A stretch of 35,762 nt of DNA from Candidatus Heimdallarchaeota archaeon AB_125. GTDB taxonomy: Archaea; Asgardarchaeota; Heimdallarchaeia; Heimdallarchaeales; Heimdallarchaeaceae. Made by a program: the position numbers and the translations under genes. The DNA is taken from the NCBI GenBank assembly GCA_001940755.1, contig MEHH01000002.1, positions 1-35,762 on the forward strand. Direction: 5' to 3'. The notes under the pieces are model-generated. The model was not told where the DNA came from and made no database searches. It saw only the letters and a list, made by a program, of their open reading frames with translations. Below, piece after piece: positions 14,962 through 23,242 of this stretch (the stretch's first letter is position 1; each line of letters starts with the position of its first letter).

Positions 14962-15987
14962 ATGGAAAACTTAGTCATACAAACAGAAAAGCTATCTGAA
15001 TGGGTAAATGAGGTAATTAAGAAAAATAAAGTGTTTGCACCTGTTAAAGAAACAGATTTTTCTAATTTCAAGATTATAGATGACTATTCAGAAATTGATT
15101 TCACCTACTTACTTCCAAGAGTTCCCGCTAAGAAAATATTATTCAAGCAAACTGAAACGCTCTTTCTATTTACACCTGGATCAAAGGGAAGTGTTCAAAC
15201 AAAAGAAATCAGTGATGAAAAGTTAGTTGTTTTTTCTCTTCGTACATGTGATGCCAAAACATTTTCAATACTTGATCCTGTTTTTCTTGGTGATTACGCA
15301 GATCCATTTTACAAATCAAGGAGAGAAAGAAGTATTCTAATTGGTTTAAGCTGTAACAAACCTAATGTTAATTGTTTCTGTACATCTTTCGGTGATAGTC
15401 CAGCTTCTAGTGATTATGTAGACATTCTACTAACAGATTTGGATGGTAAACATTTAGTTGAAGTTGTTACAGAAAGGGGAAAGAAATTTATTGACAATTA
15501 CAAGAAATTCTTTACTTCAGCTTCAAAAGAAGACCTAGATAGCAAAAAGAAAGTGGAAGAACAGGCTATCAAAGGAATTACACGTACAATGAAACTAGAA
15601 GGTATTCCAGAAAAACTAGACAAGATGTTTGAACATCCAATATGGTATGAAAATGCTATGAAATGTATAGGATGTGGAACTTGTACATTCGTATGTCCAA
15701 CATGTCATTGTTTTGATATGCAAGATGAAAGTACACTGAGAGAAGGTGCAAGAGTTCGTGTCTGGGATTATTGTATGAATCCAGAATATACACATCATGC
15801 ATCTGGTCACAACCCACGACCTGCTAGAATGAACAGGGTAAGAAACAGAATCTTCCATAAGTTCAACTATTACCCAATTAATGATAATATTGTAGGTTGT
15901 ACAGGATGTGGAAGGTGTATAGATTATTGTTCTGTTAATATAGATGTTATAGATATAATAAACAAAATCGGGGAGGCAGAATCATGA
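14962..15987 (+). CDS. 4Fe-4S dicluster protein, sulfhydrogenase beta (HydB/FlxB)-like
   Basis: A 341-residue iron-sulfur protein like the beta subunit of NADP-linked sulfhydrogenase and of anaerobic sulfite reductase AsrA. The N-terminal region contains VFSLRTCDAKTFSILD and GLSCNKPNVNCFCTSF, Cys-rich segments typical of the family. The C-terminal half has CIGCGTCTFVCPTCHCFD and CTGCGRCIDYCSVNID, each a 4Fe-4S motif. In HydB-type proteins this module sits between the NAD(P)H:flavin reductase and the rest of the complex. The gene ends overlapping the start of the reductase gene by 4 nt (ATGA), supporting a physical complex. Confidence 0.85.
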   Translation: MENLVIQTEKLSEWVNEVIKKNKVFAPVKETDFSNFKIIDDYSEIDFTYLLPRVPAKKILFKQTETLFLFTPGSKGSVQTKEISDEKLVVFSLRTCDAKTFSILDPVFLGDYADPFYKSRRERSILIGLSCNKPNVNCFCTSFGDSPASSDYVDILLTDLDGKHLVEVVTERGKKFIDNYKKFFTSASKEDLDSKKKVEEQAIKGITRTMKLEGIPEKLDKMFEHPIWYENAMKCIGCGTCTFVCPTCHCFDMQDESTLREGARVRVWDYCMNPEYTHHASGHNPRPARMNRVRNRIFHKFNYYPINDNIVGCTGCGRCIDYCSVNIDVIDIINKIGEAES

Positions 15988-16850
15988 CAAAAAATAGTGA
16001 AGGCACTTTTGAGATTCAAAATCCATACCAACCTTTGTTAGCAAAGGTAGTTAAGATAACTAATGAAGTTGATGGAGCTCGTGCAATAAAAACATATAAA
16101 CTCGTTTTTCAAGACGAAGAAACTAAGATCAATTTCAGTTTTATACCTGGTCAATTTGTAATGGTTAGTGTGTTTGGTAAAGGAGAGAGTACTTTTGCTA
16201 TTTCCTCATCTTCAACACAGAAAGATTACATTGAAATCAGTGTGATGAAGCATGGAAAAAATACAGCAGCACTTCATGAACTTGAAGAAGGAGATATTGT
16301 TGGTGTTAGAGGTCCATATGGAAACACATTTGATGTAAAAGGATGGGAAGGGAAAAATATTATCTTAATTGGAGGTGGAATAGGACAAGCTCCTTTACGA
16401 TCTGTTTTAAATTACATATTAGATAATAGAGACAAATATGGTACATTAGATGCTATTTATGGCGCTAGAACATCTAGTGATATTTGTTATAAAGAAGAAT
16501 TTGCAGAATTAGAGAAGAGGGATGATGTCAATGTCCATCTTTCAATTGATGTTGAAGAAGAAGGATGGAACAATTATGTGGGATTTGTTCCCAATAATCT
16601 GATGGAAGTAAAACCATCAAGTGAAAATGCTATTGCAATAACATGCGGACCACCAATAATGATTGAGTATGTAATTCAGAATCTTTTGAAACTAGGATTT
16701 ACAGAAAAACAAATTTATACAACATTAGAGATGCGCATGAAATGCGGTATTGGCATTTGTGGAAGATGCAATATAGGGAATCTTTACGTCTGTAAAGATG
16801 GACCTGTATTTTCGTATGAACAACTAAAAGGACTTCAAGGAGATATGTAA
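15984..16850 (+). CDS. FAD/NAD(P)H-binding reductase, FlxA/HydG/PyrK-like
   Basis: A 288-residue member of the ferredoxin-NADP reductase superfamily, close to sulfhydrogenase gamma and PyrK. The FAD domain (residues ~15-115) has FIPGQFVMVSV and ESTFAISSSS. The nucleotide domain has LIGGGIGQAPLRSV and TCGPPIMIEYV. A C-terminal 2Fe-2S site is made by cysteines in MKCGIGICGRCNIGNLYVCKD. It is the only obvious NAD(P)H-binding subunit of the operon, so it is the probable entry or exit for pyridine nucleotide electrons, as FlxA is in FlxABCD-HdrABC. NADH versus NADPH preference is not clear from sequence. Confidence 0.88.
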   Translation: MTKNSEGTFEIQNPYQPLLAKVVKITNEVDGARAIKTYKLVFQDEETKINFSFIPGQFVMVSVFGKGESTFAISSSSTQKDYIEISVMKHGKNTAALHELEEGDIVGVRGPYGNTFDVKGWEGKNIILIGGGIGQAPLRSVLNYILDNRDKYGTLDAIYGARTSSDICYKEEFAELEKRDDVNVHLSIDVEEEGWNNYVGFVPNNLMEVKPSSENAIAITCGPPIMIEYVIQNLLKLGFTEKQIYTTLEMRMKCGIGICGRCNIGNLYVCKDGPVFSYEQLKGLQGDM

Positions 16851-16863
16851 GGGAAGTGAAAAA

Positions 16864-18831
16864 ATGAAGATTGGAGTATATATTTGTGAGTGTGGAAGTA
16901 ATATAGCAGGTACAATTGATACAGAAAAAGTTGCTAGAAGTGCAGAACCATTACCAAAAGTATCTGTTAGTAGAGTATATAGATATGCATGCTCGGAACC
17001 TGGTCAAAATCTTATAACTAATGATATAGAAGAGCTAGGTTTAGACAGAATCATTGTTGCAGCATGCTCTCCTAGTATGCATGAACCTACATTTAGAGCA
17101 GTACTTAAAGAAAGGGGTTTGAATCCCTATCTTCTAGAAATGGTAAATATTAGAGAACAGTGTTCATGGGTACATTCAGACAAAAAACAAGCTACAGAAA
17201 AAGCTATTTCTCTTCTAACAGCTGCAGTTTTACGAAACGCTCTACAGCAACCATTAACTCCAAAGAAAGTTGGTGTTACAAACAATGCTTTAGTGATAGG
17301 TGGAGGAATTGCTGGAATTCAAGCAGCTCTGGACCTAGCAGAAGTAGGCTATAAAACATATTTAGTTGAAAAAACACCAAGTATTGGAGGTAAAATGGCT
17401 CAACTAGACAAAACTTTTCCAACTTTGGACTGTTCAGCATGTATTCTAAGTCCTAAGATGGTTGATGTTGGACGTCATCCGAATATTACACTATTAGCAA
17501 ATAGTGAAGTTGTTGAAGTGGAAGGTTTTGTTGGTAATTTTAAGGTTAAAATTAAGAAAAAAGCTACTTATGTAGATCCTGTAAAATGCACTCTCTGTGA
17601 TGAATGTGTCCCTGTATGTCCAGTAATAATACATGATGAGTATAATGAAAATCTTTCACCGAGAAGAGCAATCTATATACCATTTCCTCAAGCAGTTCCT
17701 GCTACATATATCATAGAAGAAGAAACTTGTCTAGGAATTGATCCTCTTATTTGTGCAAAATGTAGAGATGTTTGTGGTCCAGAAGCAATTGATTTTGATA
17801 TGAAGCCAGAAATTATTGAAGAGGAATTTGGAGCAATAGTTGTTGCAACAGGTTACGAAGCATATCCAATTGAGAATATTGGTGAGTATGGTTATGGTTC
17901 AATTCATAATGTTATATCAGGTTTAGAATTTGAGAGAATACTATCAGCAAGTGGTCCAACAGATGGAGTTGTTAGACGACCTTCAGATGGTAAAGTTCCT
18001 AAAACAGTTGTATTCATTCATTGTGCAGGATCAAGAGATCCAGCAAAACATCTTCCTTATTGTTCAAAGGTCTGTTGTATGTATTCAACAAAGCACGCTT
18101 TACAATATAGACATCTTGTCCATGATGGAACTGCTGTGAATTTCTATATAGATATCCGAACAGCAGGTAAAGATTATGAAGAATTTTATCAGAGAGCAGC
18201 AGAAGAAGATGGTGTCATCTATATTAAAGGCAAAGTTTCAGAGATTCTAGAAGATGGTGATCAACTTTTAATCAGAGGTGTAAATACACTTACTTCTGAG
18301 ACAGTAGAAATGCATGCAGACTTAGTTGTTCTTGCTAATGGAATGATGCCAAGTGAAGGAACAAAAAAGATTGCAAGTATGCTCAAGTTGCCTGTTGATA
18401 GTACTGGTTTTATCAGAGAGGCACATCCAAAACTTAAACCAGTCGATACAGTAATTTCAGGTGTATTTCTAGCTGGTACTGCATCTGGACCAAAAGACAT
18501 TCCTGAAACAGTTGCTCATGCTAGTGGTGCAGCATCTAGAGCTAGTACAATATTAGCACAAAAGGAATTAGAAATTGACGCAACCATTGCGAATGTTAAC
18601 GAGATGTTGTGCCGTGGATGTGGAATGTGTGTAGATAGTTGTCCATATAGTGCTATTGAGTTGGAAGCTAAGAATAGCTTTGGTCACACAATCAAAGTTG
18701 CAGTAGTCAATGAAGCACTATGTAAGGGATGTGGAACTTGCTCAGCAACATGTTTGAACGGTGCAATCGGTCATTTAGGTTATACAGACAATCAGATTCT
18801 TGCTCAAATCAAAGCCTTAAGTCAAAAATAG
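16864..18831 (+). CDS. hdrA: Heterodisulfide reductase subunit A (flavin-based bifurcation hub)
   Basis: At 655 residues this is a full-length HdrA, the FAD subunit that performs electron bifurcation in HdrABC complexes. Seen in order: an N-terminal Fe-S domain (VYICECGSNIAG, YACSEPGQ, AACSPSMHEPTFR); FAD Rossmann VIGGGIAGIQAALDLAE (~143); the HdrA-specific PTLDCSACILSPKM cluster motif; a ferredoxin insert CTLCDECVPVCP with CAKCRDVCGPEAI; FIHCAGSRD and YCSKVCCMYSTKHA; and two C-terminal 4Fe-4S motifs CRGCGMCVDSCP and CKGCGTCSATC. No selenocysteine is needed. It lies in the middle of the operon, between the Flx module that supplies electrons and HdrCB. Ferredoxin would exchange with the terminal clusters. 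Confidence 0.95.
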   Translation: MKIGVYICECGSNIAGTIDTEKVARSAEPLPKVSVSRVYRYACSEPGQNLITNDIEELGLDRIIVAACSPSMHEPTFRAVLKERGLNPYLLEMVNIREQCSWVHSDKKQATEKAISLLTAAVLRNALQQPLTPKKVGVTNNALVIGGGIAGIQAALDLAEVGYKTYLVEKTPSIGGKMAQLDKTFPTLDCSACILSPKMVDVGRHPNITLLANSEVVEVEGFVGNFKVKIKKKATYVDPVKCTLCDECVPVCPVIIHDEYNENLSPRRAIYIPFPQAVPATYIIEEETCLGIDPLICAKCRDVCGPEAIDFDMKPEIIEEEFGAIVVATGYEAYPIENIGEYGYGSIHNVISGLEFERILSASGPTDGVVRRPSDGKVPKTVVFIHCAGSRDPAKHLPYCSKVCCMYSTKHALQYRHLVHDGTAVNFYIDIRTAGKDYEEFYQRAAEEDGVIYIKGKVSEILEDGDQLLIRGVNTLTSETVEMHADLVVLANGMMPSEGTKKIASMLKLPVDSTGFIREAHPKLKPVDTVISGVFLAGTASGPKDIPETVAHASGAASRASTILAQKELEIDATIANVNEMLCRGCGMCVDSCPYSAIELEAKNSFGHTIKVAVVNEALCKGCGTCSATCLNGAIGHLGYTDNQILAQIKALSQK

Positions 18832-18845
18832 AGGAGAACACGATA

Positions 18846-19256
18846 ATGTCATATGAATATATCAAATTCGGAAAAGAAGAAAGAGAATTCCGAGAGAAGA
18901 TAGAAGAAATCTCAGGAGAGAATGTTTTTAGCTGTTATCAGTGTGGCAAATGTTCTGCAGGATGTATGTTTAGTGACAAAATGGACAGAACAGTCAATCA
19001 ACAGATTCATCGCATACAAATGGGACAGAAAGAGAAGGTTCTTGCAGCAAATACTCATTGGATTTGTGCTAGCTGTTTAACATGTTCTGTTCGCTGTCCA
19101 AGGGATATAGATGTTGCTGCTATCATGGAAGCTATTAGAGAGTACATTCTTCGTGAAGAGCCGGAGAAGATTATAGTTTCAGAACTACCTAAAGAAGTGC
19201 TAGAGAGACTTCCAAATATAGCATTAGTAGGCAACTTTCGTAAAATGACAGGATGA
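18846..19256 (+). CDS. hdrC: Heterodisulfide reductase subunit C
   Basis: A 136-residue iron-sulfur subunit with CYQCGKCSAGC and CASCLTCSVRCP, two 4Fe-4S clusters that relay electrons from HdrA to HdrB. The motif RDIDVAAIMEAIREY is typical of HdrC. The start was set to ATG 18846, because GAGGAG at 18832-18837 sits 8 nt before it; a longer frame from 18729 would overlap the end of hdrA in another frame. It is the soluble HdrC, not the membrane HdrE-linked form. The order hdrA-hdrC-hdrB is kept with tight spacing. Confidence 0.93.
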   Translation: MSYEYIKFGKEEREFREKIEEISGENVFSCYQCGKCSAGCMFSDKMDRTVNQQIHRIQMGQKEKVLAANTHWICASCLTCSVRCPRDIDVAAIMEAIREYILREEPEKIIVSELPKEVLERLPNIALVGNFRKMTG

Positions 19257-19263
19257 GAATGAA

Positions 19264-20166
19264 ATGGTACAGTATTCATATTTCCCAGGTTGTAATCTCA
19301 AAACCAATGCGAAGGGTTTTGAAAAATCAGCTGTTGCAGTTAGCAAGAAATTAAACGCAGAACTTGTTGAGATACCTAATTGGAATTGCTGTGGAACAGT
19401 TCATACAATGACTTCTGATAATCTTATGAAACGCATCGCTCCTGTCAGAGTTTTATCAAGATCACGAAAACATATAGAAGAACTAGAAGACTCACCCAAT
19501 GAAGTTGCCACTCTATGTTCTATGTGTAATAGTACACTCAAAATAGTAAACAAAGAAGTAAAAGTAGATGAAGATAAACTTTCCAAAATAAACTATCAGC
19601 TAGAAGAAGATGAAGAAACCTACGCTGAAGATATGGAAGTTAAACATTTTCTTGAAATCCTAAGAGATTCAGTAGGATATAAAAATATAGCAAAGAAAGT
19701 AATTAAAGAACTAAAAGGCATAAAAGTAGTCCCATATTATGGGTGCATGTTACTACATCCAGAAGAAGCGAAGATTGACGATGAAGAAATGCCTTCAGTT
19801 CTAGAGTACCTAATGGAAAGCTTGGGTGCAGAAGTGATTTTTTCACCTTTGTTCAAATTCTGTTGTGGATCCTATCATATTGTAGATGATGAAACTATAG
19901 TCGATAGTCAAGTAAGTAAAATCTTACAAGATGTAAGGGTAAAAGGCGCAAACGCTATGGTTGTAGCATGTCCTTTGTGTGCTTATAATTTGGATTATCA
20001 ACAAAAGAAACTCATAAAACAAACAGGTGAAAAGAATCCAATTCCAATATTCTATTTCAGCCAACTTATGGCTATCGCTATGGGAGAACCCATAGAAATT
20101 AATCATTTTGAAGATCATCAAATTGATCCTCGTAAATTATTGAAGGAACTAAAATTAGAGGGTTAA
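19264..20166 (+). CDS. hdrB: Heterodisulfide reductase subunit B (two CCG domains)
   Basis: This 300-residue protein has two CCG (Cys-Cys-Gly) domains that hold the noncubane 4Fe-4S clusters which reduce disulfides in HdrB. First domain: FPGCNLKT, NWNCCGTVH, CSMCNST. Second domain: YYGCMLLHP, KFCCGSYHIV, CPLCAYN. All ligand cysteines appear present, so the site should be functional. In methanogens the substrate is CoM-S-S-CoB; no coenzyme M or B genes lie here, so the physiological acceptor is open. The next gene starts 2 nt later and encodes a fumarate reductase Fe-S subunit. HdrB-like CCG domains are fused to exactly such a subunit in methanogen TfrB. Confidence 0.93.
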   Translation: MVQYSYFPGCNLKTNAKGFEKSAVAVSKKLNAELVEIPNWNCCGTVHTMTSDNLMKRIAPVRVLSRSRKHIEELEDSPNEVATLCSMCNSTLKIVNKEVKVDEDKLSKINYQLEEDEETYAEDMEVKHFLEILRDSVGYKNIAKKVIKELKGIKVVPYYGCMLLHPEEAKIDDEEMPSVLEYLMESLGAEVIFSPLFKFCCGSYHIVDDETIVDSQVSKILQDVRVKGANAMVVACPLCAYNLDYQQKKLIKQTGEKNPIPIFYFSQLMAIAMGEPIEINHFEDHQIDPRKLLKELKLEG

Positions 20167-20168
20167 AA

Positions 20169-20891
20169 ATGGCAAAAGCAAAACCAAAAACAAAGACTGA
20201 AAATTCAACACCTATGGTAAAGATATTTATTATGGGAGCGGCACACGAAGTTCCTGCTTCTCTAACTATAATGAAAGCAATAGAGTATGCTGGTTTCAAA
20301 ATAACTAGAGGTTCTGGATGCAGAGCAGGTTTTTGTGGGGCTTGTGGAACTATTTATCGTAAAGAAGGAGACTATAGGATATATGCAGCACTTGCATGTC
20401 AAACACAAGTTGAAGATGGAATGGTACTTACACAACTACCATTTGTCCCAGCACCAAAAGCTAGGTACAATGTAGACGAACTTCAACCTAATGCTAGTGC
20501 AATGTTAAAATATTATCCAGAAGTGGCTAGATGTTTAAGTTGTAATGCTTGCTCTAAAGTGTGTCCTCAGGAAATTAAGGTCATGGATTATGTCCAATAT
20601 TCTTTACAGGGACAAATCAAAAAGGCAGCAGATGAGAGCTTTGATTGTGTTCAATGTGGTCTCTGTGCTATACGATGTCCAGCTGAAATTCCTCAGTACC
20701 ACGTTGGAATGCTAGCACGAAGACTTCATGGAAAATACAACTTGAAAGCACCTGAAAATTTAGAACACCGTGTGAAAGAAATTGAAGACGGTGTATACAC
20801 AGAAGCGTTCAGCGAACTGATGAAATTATCCAAAGCTGATTTAAAGAAAAGATATACTGAGCGAGATTTTATTGATCAGAAGAAGGCGTGA
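20169..20891 (+). CDS. Fumarate reductase/succinate dehydrogenase-type iron-sulfur subunit (TfrB-like, lacks CCG)
   Basis: A 240-residue protein with the SdhB/FrdB layout. After a ~15-residue basic leader comes a plant-type ferredoxin domain with GSGCRAGFCGACGT and a distal Cys (ALACQTQ) for 2Fe-2S. A helical domain follows with CLSCNACSKVCP and CVQCGLCAIRCP, where SdhB binds 4Fe-4S and 3Fe-4S; here both motifs have four Cys, so two 4Fe-4S clusters are likely. It lacks the C-terminal CCG domains of methanogen TfrB, but an HdrB is encoded just upstream. No membrane anchor (SdhC/D-like) is in the window. It overlaps the flavoprotein gene start (TGATG). It would link HdrBC to the flavoprotein. 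Confidence 0.87.
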   Translation: MAKAKPKTKTENSTPMVKIFIMGAAHEVPASLTIMKAIEYAGFKITRGSGCRAGFCGACGTIYRKEGDYRIYAALACQTQVEDGMVLTQLPFVPAPKARYNVDELQPNASAMLKYYPEVARCLSCNACSKVCPQEIKVMDYVQYSLQGQIKKAADESFDCVQCGLCAIRCPAEIPQYHVGMLARRLHGKYNLKAPENLEHRVKEIEDGVYTEAFSELMKLSKADLKKRYTERDFIDQKKA

Positions 20892-22561
20892 TGAAAATGG
20901 CGATGATAAGAGGATATCCTGAAAATATGAGGAAAAGTATAGAAAACGTCAACAAAACCAGAAGTAAACGTTTAGATCAAATTATACCAGACTTAACCTT
21001 AGCAGAAAGAAAAGAAGTTCTAGATGGTTTTCATCCAGATTATAATCCAAAATTCAAAAGAAATATTACTTGGGGACAAAATAAAGGAGATAATGTTCCT
21101 AATGAGGTAGTAGATGTTCTTGAAGCTTATCCTATGGTTAATCCTGATGACATTGATTTAAGTCAAATTGATTTTGATGTTAATGTTCTTATTGTTGGTG
21201 CTGGAGGGGCAGGTACTTCTGCAGCATTATGGTCCAAATATGCTGGAGTTCCAAAAGAGGAGATATTACTTGCTACAAAACTACGATTAGGTGATTGCAA
21301 TACTGTCATGGCTCAAGGAGGTATACAAGCAGCTGATAGACCAGATGATTCTCCAATTATTCACTATCTTGATGCTATAGGAGGAGGACATTTTGAGAAC
21401 AACCCAAAATTAGTTAATGCACTTGTTGCTGATGGACCAAAAATCATCAAATGGCATAAAGATCTAGGAATGATGTATGACTGCAATGAAGATGGAAGTC
21501 TTGTACAAAACCCAGGTGGGGGGACTTCAAGAAACAGAATGCATTGTGCAAAAGACTATACTGGCATGGAAATATTCAGAACATTAAAAGATGAAATTAT
21601 TAATTTAGAAATTCCTTATCTGGAATTTAGCCCAGCTGTAGAACTCATAACTGATGAGACAGGTAGAGTAGCTGGAACAGTTTTGTATAATATAGAAACA
21701 AAACAGTATTTCGTGGTTAGAGCAAAAACAACTATCTTAACAACTGGAGGATTTGGAAGGCTTCATGTTGCAGGTTTTCCAACAACTAATCACTATGGTG
21801 CAACCATGGATGGTGTGGTTATGGCATATCGTGCTGGTGCTAAGCTTAGAGATTTAGATGCGACACAATTCCATCCTACTGGAGCAGCATTTCCAGAACA
21901 AATAGTTGGACTGCTTATTACAGAAAAAGTTAGAAGCTTAGGTGGACAAGTACTTGGAAAAGATGGAGAACAATTATGTTATCCACTTGAACCGAGAGAT
22001 GTTGAGGCTTCTTCAATAATCAAATGTTGTACATCAACAGATAATTACATTGAAACTCCAACTCAAATGAGAGGTGTCTGGTTAGATAGTCCATTAATTG
22101 AGGAAATTAAAGGAAAAGGAACTATCCTGAATAATCTTAGTGCTATGTATAGAATGATGAATAGATTCGATATTGATATCACTGAAGATCCAATTCTTGT
22201 TTATCCAACATTACATTACCAAAATGGTGGTATTGAACATGATGAGAATTGTTATACATCCATCAAAGGACTGTTAGCAGCTGGAGAGATTTCTGGAGGA
22301 GTTCATGGGAAGAATCGTCTTATGGGTAACTCTCTCTTAGAGATAAATGTGTTTGGAAGAAGAGCTGGTATGACAGCTGCTAAGGAGTTCAGGAAAAAGA
22401 GTACAGTTGGAAAACTATCTCTTACTCATGTACACAAATCGATTAAAGCACTTGATGCTTTAAATCTCAAAGATAAAAGATACTCTCCAACTATTTTACC
22501 TGAATATAGAAGCGATGCTGTTAGAGCTAGATTAGTTCAATTATATGAAGAATCTCTCTAA
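20891..22561 (+). CDS. Fumarate reductase/succinate dehydrogenase-type flavoprotein (TfrA-like)
   Basis: This 556-residue flavoprotein has the catalytic layout of FrdA/SdhA. It shows VGAGGAG (103-109), TTGGFGRLH, and the active-site segments QFHPTGA, EPRDVEASS (catalytic-Arg region), LHYQNGGI and GKNRLMGNSLLE. It should interconvert fumarate and succinate. At the position of the covalent-FAD His of FrdA/SdhA (SHTV) it has Asn137 (DCNTV), so FAD is probably noncovalent, as in NadB. A ~95-residue N-terminal extension with FHPDYNP precedes the Rossmann fold. The start was placed at ATG 20891; a GTG at 20888 is equally in frame. It ends the operon. NadB-type aspartate oxidation is less likely given the Fe-S partner. 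Confidence 0.87.
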   Translation: MKMAMIRGYPENMRKSIENVNKTRSKRLDQIIPDLTLAERKEVLDGFHPDYNPKFKRNITWGQNKGDNVPNEVVDVLEAYPMVNPDDIDLSQIDFDVNVLIVGAGGAGTSAALWSKYAGVPKEEILLATKLRLGDCNTVMAQGGIQAADRPDDSPIIHYLDAIGGGHFENNPKLVNALVADGPKIIKWHKDLGMMYDCNEDGSLVQNPGGGTSRNRMHCAKDYTGMEIFRTLKDEIINLEIPYLEFSPAVELITDETGRVAGTVLYNIETKQYFVVRAKTTILTTGGFGRLHVAGFPTTNHYGATMDGVVMAYRAGAKLRDLDATQFHPTGAAFPEQIVGLLITEKVRSLGGQVLGKDGEQLCYPLEPRDVEASSIIKCCTSTDNYIETPTQMRGVWLDSPLIEEIKGKGTILNNLSAMYRMMNRFDIDITEDPILVYPTLHYQNGGIEHDENCYTSIKGLLAAGEISGGVHGKNRLMGNSLLEINVFGRRAGMTAAKEFRKKSTVGKLSLTHVHKSIKALDALNLKDKRYSPTILPEYRSDAVRARLVQLYEESL

Positions 22562-22564
22562 ATT

Positions 22565-22592
22565 ACCCTTCTTTTTTCACAATTTTTTTATA
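22565..22592 (+). terminator. T-rich terminator at the end of the redox operon
   Basis: Two T-runs (six and seven T) directly after the last stop of the operon, with no hairpin, fit archaeal U-tract termination. The second run ends in TTTTTTATAG, which may also be the TATA box of the next gene, ~30 nt before its ATG. Confidence 0.5.
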
Positions 22593-22620
22593 GATTAATA
22601 ATCAAAAATATATTGATTCA

Positions 22621-23190
22621 ATGAGAAACTCATACATTTTTCTTCGTCATGCATTAACAACAATTGATTCTAGTCAACCTGCAGAGAAGTGGGTAATATC
22701 AGAAGAAGGAATAGAAGAAATATGTAACGCTGTTTCCTCAGGAAAATTTGATGATGTTGATGTGATAATCTCGTCATCAGAGAAAAAAGCAATTCAAACA
22801 GCTTATTACTTAGCAGAACGAACTGAGAAAGAAATCAACTTAAATCCTAATTTTAAGGAACTAAACCGAGGACAAGAATTTGTTGATACACAAGAAGACT
22901 ATGAAACCAGAGTCTGGAGAATCTTTGATAACCCAACAACATGTAGTTTTGGATGGGAAACTGCAGAGAGTGCTCTAGCTAGATTTAAAAGAGGTATATT
23001 TAGGTTAGAAAACACTTATTCGAATCAAAAAATCATTGTTGTTAGTCATGGTATCATCTTGACATTGTTTTTTGGTGATCTCTTGGGACTAGAAAAAGAA
23101 GAGTTGTTTACACGTTGGAAAAAAATGAAATTTTGTGCATGGGGTAAAGTTACAGAAAGCAAAGTTGTTAGAGATATTATTATAGATTGA
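22621..23190 (+). CDS. Histidine phosphatase family protein (phosphoglycerate mutase-like)
   Basis: A 189-residue member of the histidine phosphatase superfamily. The N-terminal FLRHALTTI holds the phospho-accepting His (RHG-type, here RHA). The second His is in VVSHGIILTLF, and the acid residue region is ELNRGQEF. ISSSEKKAIQTAYYLAE is the conserved SxxxRAxQTA-like segment, with Lys in the usual Arg place. The substrate cannot be deduced; such small forms are general phosphatases or act on metabolites. It starts leaderless or nearly so ~30 nt after a TATA-like element. The next gene follows by ~50 nt. Confidence 0.88.
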   Translation: MRNSYIFLRHALTTIDSSQPAEKWVISEEGIEEICNAVSSGKFDDVDVIISSSEKKAIQTAYYLAERTEKEINLNPNFKELNRGQEFVDTQEDYETRVWRIFDNPTTCSFGWETAESALARFKRGIFRLENTYSNQKIIVVSHGIILTLFFGDLLGLEKEELFTRWKKMKFCAWGKVTESKVVRDIIID

Positions 23191-23242
23191 GATTTCCTTC
23201 TGTACGAAAATAAATATATTGAAACAATTAGAAGATGTTACG

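Noticed and set aside
19264-20166. HdrB as a glycolate oxidase or LDH-type CCG protein
   Set aside because: Position directly after hdrA-hdrC and the two complete CCG domains fit HdrB best.
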